This document shows positions 1 to 10,532 of a stretch of 64,000 nt of DNA, in pieces. The notes below the pieces were generated by a model. It was not told the DNA's origin. It saw only the letters and a list, made by a program, of their open reading frames with translations, and did not search any database. Source of the DNA: Coniella vitis (Eukaryota; Ascomycota; Sordariomycetes; Diaporthales; Schizoparmaceae); contig WUJK01000004.1 of NCBI GenBank assembly GCA_011317545.1, forward strand, positions 3,162,001-3,226,000. Reading direction: 5' to 3'. Positions within the stretch are counted from its first letter, which is position 1; each line of letters begins with the position of its first letter. The position numbers and the translations under genes were made by a program.

Positions 1-240
1 ATGGTTGTTGAGCGACGGAGTCTTTGGCAGAGGCTCATCGAGGGAGAAGGAATGGCGAGACATGACGTCTGCGGTGACTGCGGCGGAGTCTTTGTTCTTA
101 GAGGCACCCTTGCGACGCTGTTCGATATTGTTCATCTTGCCGTTGGCCGTCCGGTTGATCGCCTCGCTTCCAGAGGTGTCCACGGAAAGCGGCGACCCGT
201 TTCGTTTGGGGCCCTTGGAGCGTCTAGTTCGGACCGGCAT
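1..240 (-). CDS. N-terminal part of an unknown protein, cut by the window edge
   Basis: An ATG on the minus strand at 240 opens a reading frame that stays open for 80 codons to position 1, so only the N-terminus is visible. It begins MPVRTRRSKGPKRNGSPLSV and is rich in Arg, Lys, Ser and Asn, with no hydrophobic segment and no motif I recognise; the next part contains NGKMNNIEQRRKGASKNKD. Such basic, disordered N-termini are common in fungal nuclear or cytoskeletal proteins, but that is only a composition argument. The upstream side (about 880 nt to the divergent CENP-O-like gene) is a plausible promoter. The start choice rests on this being the first in-frame ATG after the gene-free stretch; a non-coding open frame cannot be excluded. 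Confidence 0.55.
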   Translation of the reverse strand, partial: MPVRTRRSKGPKRNGSPLSVDTSGSEAINRTANGKMNNIEQRRKGASKNKDSAAVTADVMSRHSFSLDEPLPKTPSLNNH

Positions 241-1121
241 AGGAAGAGCCTTGGTGGCTTTCAGACACGTTAAAGCGGAGGACGCTGGAGATAGTCGAGC
301 TTCGTTGCAGTTGCGAGGGCAAGCGAGAGCAAAGGCAACCCGAGCAGTGACGGGCGCAAAATCAAGCGGACAGATAATGCAAGAATGAGTGGGAGAAACG
401 AGTACTTGAAGAGGCAGACAGCCGTACGAGAATGCCCTCTAGACCTTTGCGACGGCAGCTAGAAAGAAAAGGCTTGTTGCGCGCAAGTGTCGTCTAGTGG
501 CGACGCTTTGAATGGACACAGCGCCGGAGGAGCGCGCTCAAGAACTTCTGAAGCACTGAAGCACTGCTGCAGGGGTGCCACACCACCTGCGCGCCCGGCC
601 CCAGCACGCCGTTGCGGCTACCGTGTCCTTCCAGTGGTGGACGAGCTAAATGCTCCTCGGCTTACGGGCAGAGGTCGATGGACGGCCTCGCTCTGGAAAT
701 AGCTGCCATTGTACTATGATTTCGAGAACAAGATGGAGAGAGAAACGGGCTGCAAGAAGAACAAGAGGTCAACAAGCATGCCGGTATACATAGTATTCAT
801 GCTTACCCGTTTCCCTTGCGTGATGCGCGCTGGAATGCACAATACATGGGCATATCGCGTGCTCGTTGCAAGTACCTGTACACAGCTTCAGGTGTAATAC
901 CAGGCCAGACTAGTAGTACCCTAACTTTAAATTTGCAGCAGCCCCTAACCCCGGGATACATAATATGTAGTACAAGCTGACGCAGGTACGTACATAATTT
1001 TCCCCGATTAGTTTTCAGTGGGGGGTAGGGATGTTTGTGTGTAAGGCCAGGCCCGACACGTCTGGTCAATGTCAGACGCGTCTTACCAACGCCCGACGTC
1101 ACCAAGCCAAGCAGCGCAGAT
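241..1121. other. Intergenic region, divergent promoter
   Basis: No gene recognised. Short open frames here have no protein character. It holds one copy of the TACATAGTA motif (787-795), an ACCCTAAC element near 918 and a related CCCCTAACCCC near 942. It should carry the promoters of the divergent edge gene and the kinetochore gene. Confidence 0.6.
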
Positions 1122-2043
1122 ATGGCATCGAGTCCAGCAGATCTAGACGACGAGATCGCCACTCTCAAGGCGCGAGGTAATGTGATCAAATGAAGCCCAC
1201 GAAAAACCGTAAGAAGACTGATTGTGATATGTAGTTGAGAAGTTGAAATCCCAAGTCAAGTTGCACGCAAACGTCCTGCTCAACACTGAGCCTGCGCAGC
1301 AGCTTATTACGGCAAATCCGGCTTTACAAGATCTGCAGCAACGCCTGGACAAGCAGAAAGCATACAAGCAGCAATGCCTCTACCGTACTTGTGCTGGAAT
1401 CACCGCTTTTCGGGCAAATGACCCGGATCCAAACGCCGTCAACAATGGAATCATGCTGGGCCTTCGCATTGAGGTCATGACCCGCACCAAGTTCCTGAGG
1501 CCATATTATGTTCTTCTGAACCATCCATATACTGGTTCAAAGGAGACAACGGGCCTTTTGCGCATACATCGCCACACCGTGCCACCTTGCATTCCCATTA
1601 ACGGTCTGGCTGCGCGATACCTACCGCCGCCAAGCTCATCCGCACGCGAGCAAGAAGGTCGCAGTGAAGCAATGACACCACGACAGCAGAATCTGTCCCG
1701 ATTTGTACGCACTCTGCGGCGAGAAATTGTTCGATATCACAACCGTGTGGCCATGATTGCGGACCTACGCAAAGCTGTAGGATTGGACGGCAAGAGAAAA
1801 GATGCGAAAGAGCTCGCAGACAAAAGCCCTATCCTGGCCATCAGTGCCGCCGACGCGCAGGCTAAACAAGTCAGAATCGACTGGAAAGACGGGCGCGCCG
1901 GACGTTTGGTTATTGGTGACGGAGGCGAAGTCGTCAGTCTGGTCGTTTTAGGGGACAGAGGGCGGGACCGCGAAGTCACGCGCGACCTGCTCAGCGGTGG
2001 ATCGCGCCTCGAGGATGTTGCAAAGAGACTTGCGAATATTTGA
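1122..2043 (+). CDS. CENP-O / Mal2 / Mcm21-type kinetochore protein
   Basis: Two exons, 1122-1176 and 1235-2043, joined across a 58-nt GT-AG intron with branch site near CTGATTG, give about 287 residues. The short first exon encodes MASSPADLDDEIATLKAR and completes a coiled coil (EKLKSQVKL) that continues in exon 2. The middle carries LLRIHRHTVPPCIPINGLA, which matches the conserved core of the CENP-O (Mal2/Mcm21) family, followed by a helical region with FVRTLRREIVRYHNRV. Family knowledge: CENP-O proteins belong to the COMA/CCAN inner kinetochore complex and link centromeric chromatin to the outer kinetochore. Length fits the fungal family. The start was chosen because it gives a leading helix in register with exon 2 and a clean donor (G|GTAATG). 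It is followed by a 1.3-kb gap before the MFS gene on the same strand. Confidence 0.85.
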
Positions 2044-3329
2044 GACTACCAGCAGCGCTCTGATGTCAATATTCTCATTGTAGCGACTGTGATATAGGTT
2101 GCATATCAGCTCGATGTCGACGCAGTTCCGCAATGAGCTTCAGGGTACAGAGATCATTTATATCAGCAGCTGTGGCAGATCACAAGTGAGTCGCCCCAAT
2201 GCTGCAAAGAGATTCTCGAAACCACATGTCTTTCACGTCCTTGAGAATGCCTACTTCTCCTGTTTCTTGGGCCAGTGTATAAGGCTAATCGCTCACAGAC
2301 ACTGATCAAGCCAAGATGAGGGAGGAATCAGGCTTGCACAGTTCCTCGCAAGGATCAGGCTTGGACGAGGCTAGGGTTGCCATGTTATCCTGCTGATGGA
2401 ATCTCAATTGCATATAGACAAGCGCATATTTTTATAAAGCCTTTGGCTCTCTGACGATATTGTAGTCAATCGTCAAGGGCTCAATGGACGGACTGACGGT
2501 GTTGATGGCCGCCACGAAGCCGATGCTGCTCCAAAGACACGTCGATCGTGACAAAGTGCTGGGGGATAGCATCGGACTCGGGTGAGTGGTGGACTCCGCA
2601 AGCATCGGCCTTAACCCTGGGCGAAGGTGGGATAGAGCGCTATCCATACTTTTCCGTAGCTACGTTGATCCAACATCAGAGGTGTCATTCACCGTTGACA
2701 GAATCCGAGGCTATATCTCAGATGCTGAGGTTGGTTGAGAAAAGAACAATAATAATTCTTTATATCGATTCCTAACAAATCTACTTGGAGTATGTAACTG
2801 CACGAATGTGGAAAGGGGTGTAACTTCTCCAGGCCACGGCGACACATGTAGCCACTACTTGCCCATAGGGCATGTGACTGGCAGAATGCAAAGTACTGTA
2901 TACCTTGTTTCATCAGAACACGAGGAAGCAAGGCTCGGCCGACAACCCACGTAACTGCCAGGGATGACACGGTTTGGACTGCAGACCCGCAGTGAACGTC
3001 AGCCGAAACACATTGGGCCCCAAAACCGCAAGACAGAGCGCCTTCGTCTCCATAGAAATCTCCAGAACGAAACAATTGATTTCTCGCCGTCGGTTTTGAG
3101 CAAGCTGGCTTGTACAAATCCGACGTACTCTCTCACACACACACGACGGTTCTGGTCAACCTCTGCACCCACAACCTCAGCTAGCTCTTGCGCGTTCTCG
3201 TTCCTGGGCCCTGCGCGCACCGTCGCGAGATACAAGCTTCAAGGCTTCTGTCCAGTAATTCTTACATCGGTCGCATCACTGAGATATCCTCACTGCGCGG
3301 CAGAGCACGACACACCCCACTATTGCACT
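2044..3329. other. Intergenic region with a possible coding relic
   Basis: No intact gene recognised. The stretch 2432-2615 (minus) has protein-like text split over two frames and is listed separately. The 3' part (about 3100-3329) is the likely promoter and leader of the transporter gene, with a CACACACACAC run near 3135. Confidence 0.5.
2432..2615 (-). pseudogene. Possible frameshifted C-terminal relic of an unidentified gene
   Basis: On the minus strand two frames look like successive parts of one protein. One frame (about 2525-2615) reads SDAIPQHFVTIDVSLEQHR. A shifted frame (about 2432-2530) reads GFVAAINTVSPSIEPLTIDY and then NIVREPKAL before a TAA at 2432-2434. The two overlap where the protein sense would need a one-base shift near 2520. 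There is no start codon or full domain, and I do not recognise the family. It could be a decayed gene end, a 3' exon of a gene I cannot assemble, or chance. Confidence 0.2.
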
Positions 3330-4770
3330 ATGGCTGCTTCTGTTGACGCCGCGACTCGAAAGAGGGTGCTCAAGGTCATCTTCGTGTCTCTGCTCCTGGA
3401 CTTGGTCAGTCAACAATGCCCTCTCAAGAAGGAGAGATATTAGGCTCGTCGTTTGCGCCCTCGACTAACAGCACACCCAGATATCCTTTACATTCATTCT
3501 ACCATTATTCCCCAAGCTGCTCGAGTTCTACCGCAATGCCGAAGCCCCTACAGACTCCTCCTCCACCACCGACCAGCCCGAGACTCTACTCGCCTGGATC
3601 CTTAGTTACCTCAATGCCTACAAGGCCGCTTTCGCACGACCCATTGAATCTCGCTACGACATTGTCCTTTTAGGTGGCGCTCTAGGGTCACTCTTCTCGC
3701 TCCTACAAGCCATCGCATCGCCTGTCATTGGGCATCTGTCCGATAAATATGGTCGACGTACTGCGCTCTTGGCCAGCATGATGGGCAACATACTCTCTGT
3801 GCTGCTCTGGGTTATGGCGGTGGATTTCAGGACTTTCCTGCTGAGCCGTGTCGTCGGTGGCCTATCCGAAGGCAATGTTCAGCTCGCCACTGCCATTGCT
3901 ACCGATATCTCGGACTCGTCATCTCGCGGCTCGACAATGGCGCTCATTGGCGCATGCTTTTCTATCGCTTTCACATTCGGCCCAGCGCTAGGTGCATGGC
4001 TCAGCACGATTGCTACCGTTGCCGCCAACCCCTTTGCAACCGCCGCTGGCGTGTCCCTGTTCCTTATTCTGACCGAAACCGTTTATCTTTACTATGCGCT
4101 GCCAGAAACTCTGCCATCTCTGACCGAAAAGACGGGCGGTGATTCGGCATGCACCAAGGGCGGCAACACCGAGACACCTAGAGCTATTCAGCGCACCAAC
4201 TCCCATTTCCTCCTCAACACAGTTCATTTCGCCTTTCTGCTGTTCTTCTCGGGCATGGAGTTCTCACTCCCCTTCATGACTTACGACCTCTTTGGATATA
4301 GCTCCGGCAAGAACGGGCGTCTGCTCGGTTTCGTGGGCTTGGTCGCCTCCATCTTACAGGGCGGTGTCACTCGGCGCCTGCCGCCGCTACTGTCCGTAAA
4401 GATTGGTGTCGTGGCATGTCTTGTCGCGTTCTTGATGCTGGGCCGCATTACCTCCGTGTCCATGTTATATGTTGCCGCGACGTGCTTGGCCACAACATCC
4501 GCTACGGTCGTCACTGGCTTGAATGCATTGGCAAGCTTTGAGGCGAGCGAGGGCGAACGGGGCGGAAAGCTGGGGATACTGCGCAGCTGGGGACAGATTG
4601 GAAGAGGACTTGGACCTATTCTGTTCACTAGCGTATACTGGTGGGCAGGCCGCGAAGTTGCATACAGTATTGGCGCTGCCGGCATTGCTGGTGTTGTTTC
4701 CATTGTTTTTGGTGGTCTCCGATCGCCGCCTGGCTCGGAGAGGGTCAAGACAAAGGCTGCGAAGGAGTAA
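3330..4770 (+). CDS. MFS transporter, MFSD10 / TETRAN-like
   Basis: Exons 3330-3404 and 3481-4770 flank a 76-nt intron (donor GTCAGT, branch GACTAAC, acceptor CACCCAG) and give 454 residues. Exon 1 encodes the start of the first membrane helix (VIFVSLLLDL), which continues directly as ISFTFILPLFPKLL. After helix 2 the MFS signature GHLSDKYGRR is present at about residue 130. The second half contains SGMEFSLPFMTYDLFGYSS and LVASILQGGVTRR, a pattern I associate with the MFSD10 (tetracycline transporter-like protein) group, in the inner loop and helices 7-8. About 12 membrane helices are expected. Role: a proton-coupled or facilitative exporter of organic anions is typical of the group; the substrate here is unknown. 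It is convergent with the WD40 gene, 577 nt away. Confidence 0.88.
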
Positions 4771-5347
4771 CTTCGGCATGAGTGCCCTTTCGTTGCGAAT
4801 ATTGCTTCCTTAATGAAATAGTACATATAGCATGGCGCTGGCTCTCCCAGGAAGACCTACCGCCATTTAGAACAGGATAAATTCATGGCAAACGTGCCAA
4901 AGTAGGAAGAGTATCTAGGACCGCCCGCATCCGGACCTTGGGCAAGCGAACGACGCATGGACTACAGAACACGATCTTGGTAGTAAAGTAAGAAACATGG
5001 TTATGGATAGCTCTTTTGGTCCGTTGGGCATTGCAAGGAGCATTTCCTGTGTCCCTACCCAAGTTCAGTCCGTCTTTCTTCTTACAATGTAGTGATATCT
5101 CATGTCCATCCACATATCCGAGGAAAGAGGGCTTAGCATTCGTATAAGCAAGTACCCAGCACGTCACGGGCCACAGGACATCCCATTATCCAAAAATGGT
5201 CTGGAATGCATCATTTCCATACTCTAGAATCAAGCGCTTTCATATACCAGGTAGATGAATAGATATGTCCTTCTATCTGACCTGGACCTAAATTTTAAAC
5301 AGCTTCATCTGCTCCTATGGGCAGAATGACAAATACATGATGCAACA
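4771..5347. other. Convergent 3' intergenic region
   Basis: This region lies between the stops of the transporter and the WD40 gene and should hold both 3' UTRs. No gene is recognised. The composition is ordinary. Confidence 0.6.
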
Positions 5348-7223
5348 TCAATGATCGGCGAGCCATTGCGCTGCCAAGTGATCGTTGACCCTGTTGCCCA
5401 TGGGCGGTTCCGCGTCGTCTTCCTTGTTCCGGTTCCACGAATGTATCGAGACGGATCCGAAACTCATGTCATAGCCACCCCAGGAAGACGCTGGTAGATG
5501 AGATATATGGTTAGTTCAAGCAATTTCGGGCCACCGTATTTAAAACCGCAAAGAAAGCAACAAAAAAAAACTCACCAGCCAGAATCGGTGCGTTGGGATG
5601 CCAATATGGCTCACGCACACAACTATTCCAGTGATCGACCGAGCCTCTGCGCCATGGGCGCCCACCCCCAGGAACCCGGCCATGCCAATGCGTCGATTTA
5701 CCAACATCAATCGTCCGCTCTAGCGTCGCGTCCATGTTCCATACGTATATTTTGCCGTCATGGCTGCCCGAGTAAACATAGCGGCTATCTGTGCTCCCCG
5801 GTGGCGAAAAGTGGCACCGAATGAGCGTGCCCTGGACTTTGTGCCCGCGGAAAGTGACGACGGAGTTGTCATCTGGATGCGGGAACCAGTCGTCTTCGTC
5901 GTAGTCATCCATGCGGTAATCATAGTGCGAGTGGCGTGTGTGCTGGCGCGGGTTCAGCTCATAGTAGCGCTCTGTGGACATGGCCATACGAAGATCCCAC
6001 AGCTTCATGCTTTGGTCCTTGCTATTGGAGAGGATGTAGCGTCCATCACCTTTGCTATCGATATAGGTCAACCCTTCGCAGTGGCCGACAAAGGCGCCTG
6101 CTTCGCGGCCATCGGCCATGCTGCGTCGGTCCCATACCTTGATGACCTGGTCATCAGAACCCGAATAGATAATGTGCGGGTCCTTTGGGTCGGCGAAGCA
6201 GACGGCGTTGACGTCGTCGTCGTGACCCGAAATATTGTGCAAAACCTGGCGCGATTCAATGTCATAAACGATGATGGACGAGTTGCTGTTTCCTGCAATC
6301 AGTTCGCGTCCGTCGCCGCTGAAGCGGATCGACCAAATGGCAAAGTTGACCTCGTCGCGCCACCCCCACCCGCCGCCGCCGGCGCTCAGATCCAGCTGGT
6401 ACGGATCGCCCTTGTCGTTTGGGTCAGTCGGGGCAAAGGCAACACTGGTTTTCAAGGACGTGTAAGCGAGCCACTTGTTGTCTGGCGACAAGTGGGCGTC
6501 TGTCAGTGTCCAGTGGCCCCAGTTGTAGTTGACCGTCTTGTAGTATCGCCAATTATACGGATTGCTCGTGTCGTACATGCGGACCTTGAAGTCTTTGACA
6601 CATGCGTAAAAGAAGTTGCCGTCCTGCGAGAACTGGCCACAGTAGACGGGCGCGTGGTAGTGAATAAGCATGTCGGCTTCACTCGAGGGAATCATTTGCT
6701 GTGCCATGGCAGGCTGACTGACAGCGCGGTTGTCAATCCCAAGCTCGCGGTCCAGCAAGCGACGTGCGACCTTTTTTTGGCGCTTTATAATGGCATCTGT
6801 CCGGGCGGTGGTGCCGAAAGCACCCGAGTCCATGAGCTTGCGGCCCTCCTCGCTTGGTACCTTGGGGAAGCGATTTGGATCGGGTGGTGTGCGTCGGCGT
6901 CGGCGTTCATCTATGAGGCTGCCCCAGATTTGTGTGCCATTTGCGTGTCCGCGCAAAAGCGCTAGTAGTTGGTGTCTGGAGAGAATATTGACTCCGCTAC
7001 CTGCTTGGTTAATTGGTCAGCATTAATGCGCTCCAGCTAAATGTCTTGTCTCAATTTGACAAGCCTAGTCGAATGAGCCATGTCTCCCAGTATTGAATTC
7101 ATGCCCACTATGCTGACGTCGTGGTAGCCAGTCTAGAGGATGTTGACCTGAAGAGATCATTGAACTAGGCGGACAGACCTACCAATTATATCTTGGATAG
7201 TTGGTACCACAATATCATCATCA

Positions 7224-7262
<39 letters not shown>

Positions 7263-7659
7263 TCCTGGTCCTCCTCCTCCTCCTCATCATCGTCGTCGTC
7301 ATCTTCATCGTCATCGTCGTCTCCTCCAAAAACTACCTCAACAGTGTATCCCTGCTCCGCATCTGGCAAAGACGGTCAATCACTATATTCAGGGAAAAGG
7401 GCACATACACGCCCACCATGTTTCACGTACCATGGAACTCATCATTGTCATCGTCTTCATCATCTGATTCATTTTGGTCATCCTCTGTCGTTTCATGGTG
7501 AGCTGAGGACTCCTCTGTGGCTGGCTCGAAGATGTCGTCTTGCCCAACATCACTGCTGTTGTCATGCGCGGGCAGGGCCGTGCTTGCCGAGGCGCGTTGA
7601 AGACTCTCGCCAAAGCCGTTCTCATCAGAGTCGTCTTGGTGAGGATATCGGTAGCTCAT
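5348..7659 (-). CDS. WD40 protein of the DCAF11/WDR23 (LEC14B) family, CUL4 substrate-receptor candidate
   Basis: Four exons on the minus strand (7659-7431, 7362-7183, 7000-5576, 5490-5348) give about 658 residues. The N-terminus (MSYRYPHQDD) is acidic and disordered, with a 17-Asp run in exon 2. Exon 3 begins SGVNILSRHQLLALLRG and contains LIHYHAPVYCGQFSQDGNFF, then WD repeats with ISGHDDDVNAVCF, HIIYSGSDDQVIKVWDRR, LTYIDSKGDGRYILSNSKDQ and SMKLWDLR, which match DCAF11/WDR23. Family knowledge: DCAF11 recruits substrates to DDB1-CUL4 ubiquitin ligases (in animals, the SKN-1/Nrf pathway). The last intron (5491-5575) lies between PNAPILA and SSWGGYDMSFGS; reading through it would replace the conserved end with an unrelated tail. 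The 182-nt intron 2 (7001-7182) is the least certain junction and might hide a small exon. Confidence 0.87.
7214..7264 (-). repeat. Coding GAY triplet microsatellite (17 Asp codons)
   Basis: On the minus strand this is an uninterrupted run of 17 Asp codons, twelve of them GAC in a row, within exon 2 of the DCAF11-like gene. It continues after one Gln into a longer Glu/Asp tract up to about 7320. Pure triplet runs of this kind tend to vary in length between strains. Confidence 0.9.
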
Positions 7660-9122
7660 TGTGGACGATGTCAGGAGAGCAGATGAGTGAGTGGAACTTG
7701 AAGGTGAAGAGTACGTAGTAGCTTTTTCAAGCAGCACCGGCAACGGGACTGCACTCGTTCGGGTGAATCGGTTGAGGTCCACGGTGTTGAACAAGAGTGT
7801 CGCTGAATAGTTATCCGGTCTGCCTGATTTGGGCTCAGGGCAAGTGACCTCTTCTCCACCGCGAGGAAAAGGACGGCAAGCGAGCAGTATAAGCGCGTAC
7901 AGCAAGTAGCTCAAAGAGGTAATTTAGGTCAGATTCGATCAAGGGCTCTCGATGAATCGTGGCTGTGAGAGAAGCCAAGGACAAGCGAGCACCGATTTAC
8001 ACACGGGATGGCGAGGTGGACATGCAGCAGGGCAATAACAAAGTCTGGATAGCGGTGTAATTATTTGTCTGGATCCGATTCCTGGTCAAAGTATGTTTAT
8101 AAACAGTAGATCAAAATACAACGGCCACAGACAAGCTTGCTTTAGCTATCTGCTTGCTTCGGAGTTTCACTCATACCCCAGGGCGGAGATGGTCATTGAC
8201 GACATGCAAGGCAAACGCGGCAGCACCCCGCTGACGGATTTAAGCGCTAAAGTCTCCGGCGTTTGAAGCCCCCGCCGGGGGGTGGGAGCAAACCCTAACC
8301 CAGAGCAGGACGCTAGTTTGACGGCGATTCTGATGCTTCTAATTGTTTCTGACTGCTGATGAACCGTCGGAATAGTTATGTATGAGTGATGTCTGGAGGG
8401 ACTGACCTATCAAGACTGGCAGTGCTGTCTCCGCCGACTGGGTTCCAATTCAGGGAGTAACAAGTTGATGACCGAACGACCATGAGCTTTTCGAGCCGAG
8501 TGTTGATCCTATAGTGCGTATCTTGCTTCCACTGGCGTACTTATAGACTCTTTAGATATATGTTTATACGGACGCTGTGATGCGAATTTGTCTGGTCGCC
8601 TTTTATTGAGGCTCAAGATGCAGGATACGTTCTTGGGTCGCAGAGGTTCAAGGCCCCGAATACTGGCTTCATCGCAATGGTTGTCTTGAGCACGGGACCA
8701 CCCTTTGGCCTTCTGCAAATACATACCATACGGGTCAGGGAAGGCCTTAAGATCTAAAGAGCGAAGATCAAGGTCAGAGATATTGCACCAAATGTTTTGA
8801 GGCCCAGTGATGAGCACTCAGAAATTTTCATGTACCACTGTTCAAAAGCTTCGGAAAGCTGTTATTGAGGGAATATGGTTTACTCTGGAGGGCCTGCCAT
8901 GGTGCCATGCTCCATGTGATGTACTATGTAGACCACCAACCTTCGAGATGTGTTTCTGGTCAAGGAAAGCAGCATTGCCCAGTCGTGCACAACAAATGAT
9001 CTATAGACACACCGTCTAGCTCACAAAACATAAAGATATGTGCCAGTATTCGCGTCTGGCCCTTGATCGGCAACGGCACGCAAAAGGGAGGCTGGCCAGC
9101 CCTCTCTTTGCACGCATCCGGC
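7660..9122. other. Intergenic region upstream of the WD40 gene
   Basis: No gene is recognised. A minus-strand open frame at 8509-8817 (102 codons) has no family resemblance. The stretch holds an AACCCTAACCC telomere-like element (8291-8301) next to a CCCCCGCCGGGGGG near-palindrome (about 8270-8283), and one TACTATGTA motif (8932-8940). The part near 7660-8000 is the probable promoter and 5' UTR of the WD40 gene. Confidence 0.5.
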
Positions 9123-9754
9123 TCAATGCAATTTCTTGGGCGCCGCAGCAGGCACGTCTGGCCCAAATAAGCCCAGAAAGTACGCCGTCCTCGTCAGACA
9201 TAACATGACCTACACCCCGATCCAACACATCAGCCACTTTTCTCACGCTGACCGCGCGCCATTGCGGCGAGGATTTGACTTACTGTCACACCCACATTGC
9301 CCCAGGTCATACTATTCCACGCAGCCACATCCACAAAGCGGTCCCAGCCCAGCACATGGTAGCATACGTAGACGTGCGAGATATCGGCGATCCAGCAGGC
9401 GACCAGGTAGTTGCGAACAACGCTGATTTCGGATGTTGTATACAGGACGGCAGAGGCAATGAGGAACACCAGGCCGTACGTGTTGCCTAGCTGGAGAGCC
9501 ACCAGTTTGGCATTGTCATCCACTGCGGCAGCAGAGAGATTGGACGTTTGCTCCGTGACAAACCATGCTGGGTTCAGTGTGGCCCCAGCCCAGCCAGCGA
9601 GCCTATGATAACGTCAGAGCATCAGCTAGCGTGCTCCTGTTCTGCTGGAGGCAGAGTGCTCGGCAAATGGCATGCTTGGGGAAGAGGCTGACAGGCTTAG
9701 TGGCTCGAATATGGTAAAGACGAAGCGGGGAATCGTTGGCAGACGAGAAGCCAT
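9123..9754 (-). CDS. Small multi-pass membrane protein, DUF7704-like
   Basis: Three exons (9754-9693, 9602-9284, 9209-9123) give 155 residues. The model reads MASRLPTIPRFVFTIFEPLS, then LLAGWAGATLNPAWFV, then LVALQLGNTYGLVFLIASAV, YLVACWIADISHVYVCYHVL and WNSMTWGNVGVTVMLCLTR, ending PAAAPKKLH. Four hydrophobic helices and the motif pattern EP..L, NTY and WN.M.WGN agree with fungal DUF7704 proteins, whose function is unknown to me. Intron 1 uses the less common donor GTCAGC; it was chosen because it restores the continuous helix EPLSLLAGWAGA in frame. Intron 2 (9210-9283) has a strong GTAAGT donor. The dilysine-like C-terminus (KKLH) might favour ER retention, but that is inference. It is divergent from the Myb gene. 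Confidence 0.78.
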
Positions 9755-10532
9755 GGTGACGGCAGTTGTACAAAGTCAAGAGGCTAGCGATATAAAAGCT
9801 GGTTGGGCGTGAGAGAGAGAAAAAGAGGAGAGATATGCTGGAAGCTGGGAAGCAAAGACCGTGCAAATGGCCTAGCAAAAGACGGACCCAACCAGCTAAG
9901 TTATAGTACTTGTACTGTACATAGTATTAGCCCCCGATGATCCGGCCGCAACGGGCCGAGCCTGCTTTTGCAAGTCCCTGATAATCCTATTGTGCAGTGC
10001 AATCTGCTCGCAAGGTGGCGCGTACCCAACAAGTAAGAACTTCTTCCAAGGCCTTACTGAAGCCGTTTACAGAGGGTCGCGACAGGCAGGCTGGCGAGGT
10101 GCCCGGGTGGTTGGGAAAGACTGGCTTTTTAGTGAGGTTGGCCTGCCACCTACAGCGCCTTTGCTCGCCTGGAGCGGGATGACTAAAAACTTTGTTGCAG
10201 TGAAGATGTGTCGCTGTCCACCCCCCAATTGCCGCCCTTGAGCGGGCTCGGCTTGGGCAGGCTTGGAGGTTCGAGTCCCACACGCCAGTGGCCGCTGCCG
10301 TTCGCTTCAAGAACTCGGCTGTTTACTCGCGACAAAAACCCCCCCTTTGTCCTTGCGGCGCCGGTCAAGTGGCGGAGAACCCCACGACTGCCTTTCCTCT
10401 GGGATAGCGTCCTGCTTGTTGTTTGTGCCCGCTGCTCACACTCTCGACGCTGGCAGTCTTTGCGTGCAGTTTGAGCCCTCCAGGGGGCCGTCTCGCAACC
10501 TCCCCAATGCCCCACGCCCGACGACCTTCACG
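9755..10532. other. Divergent promoter region between the DUF7704-like and Myb genes
   Basis: It contains one TACATAGTA motif (9918-9926). The frame of the Myb gene stays open back to an ATG at 10263, but this 90-codon extension has no protein character and is best read as 5' UTR. A GGTTCGAGTCCC string near 10267 resembles a tRNA T-loop but has no tRNA around it. Confidence 0.55.

Noticed and set aside
5760..6965. 401-codon open frame antisense to the WD40 gene
   Set aside because: A shadow of the real coding frame; the opposite strand has clear WD repeats.
8509..8817. 102-codon minus-strand open frame
   Set aside because: No recognisable family, no supporting splice signals or conserved ends; kept only as part of the gap description.
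10267..10282. GGTTCGAGTCCC resembles a tRNA T-loop
   Set aside because: No acceptor pairing, D-arm or box A lies at the right distance upstream; it falls in the 5' region of the Myb gene.
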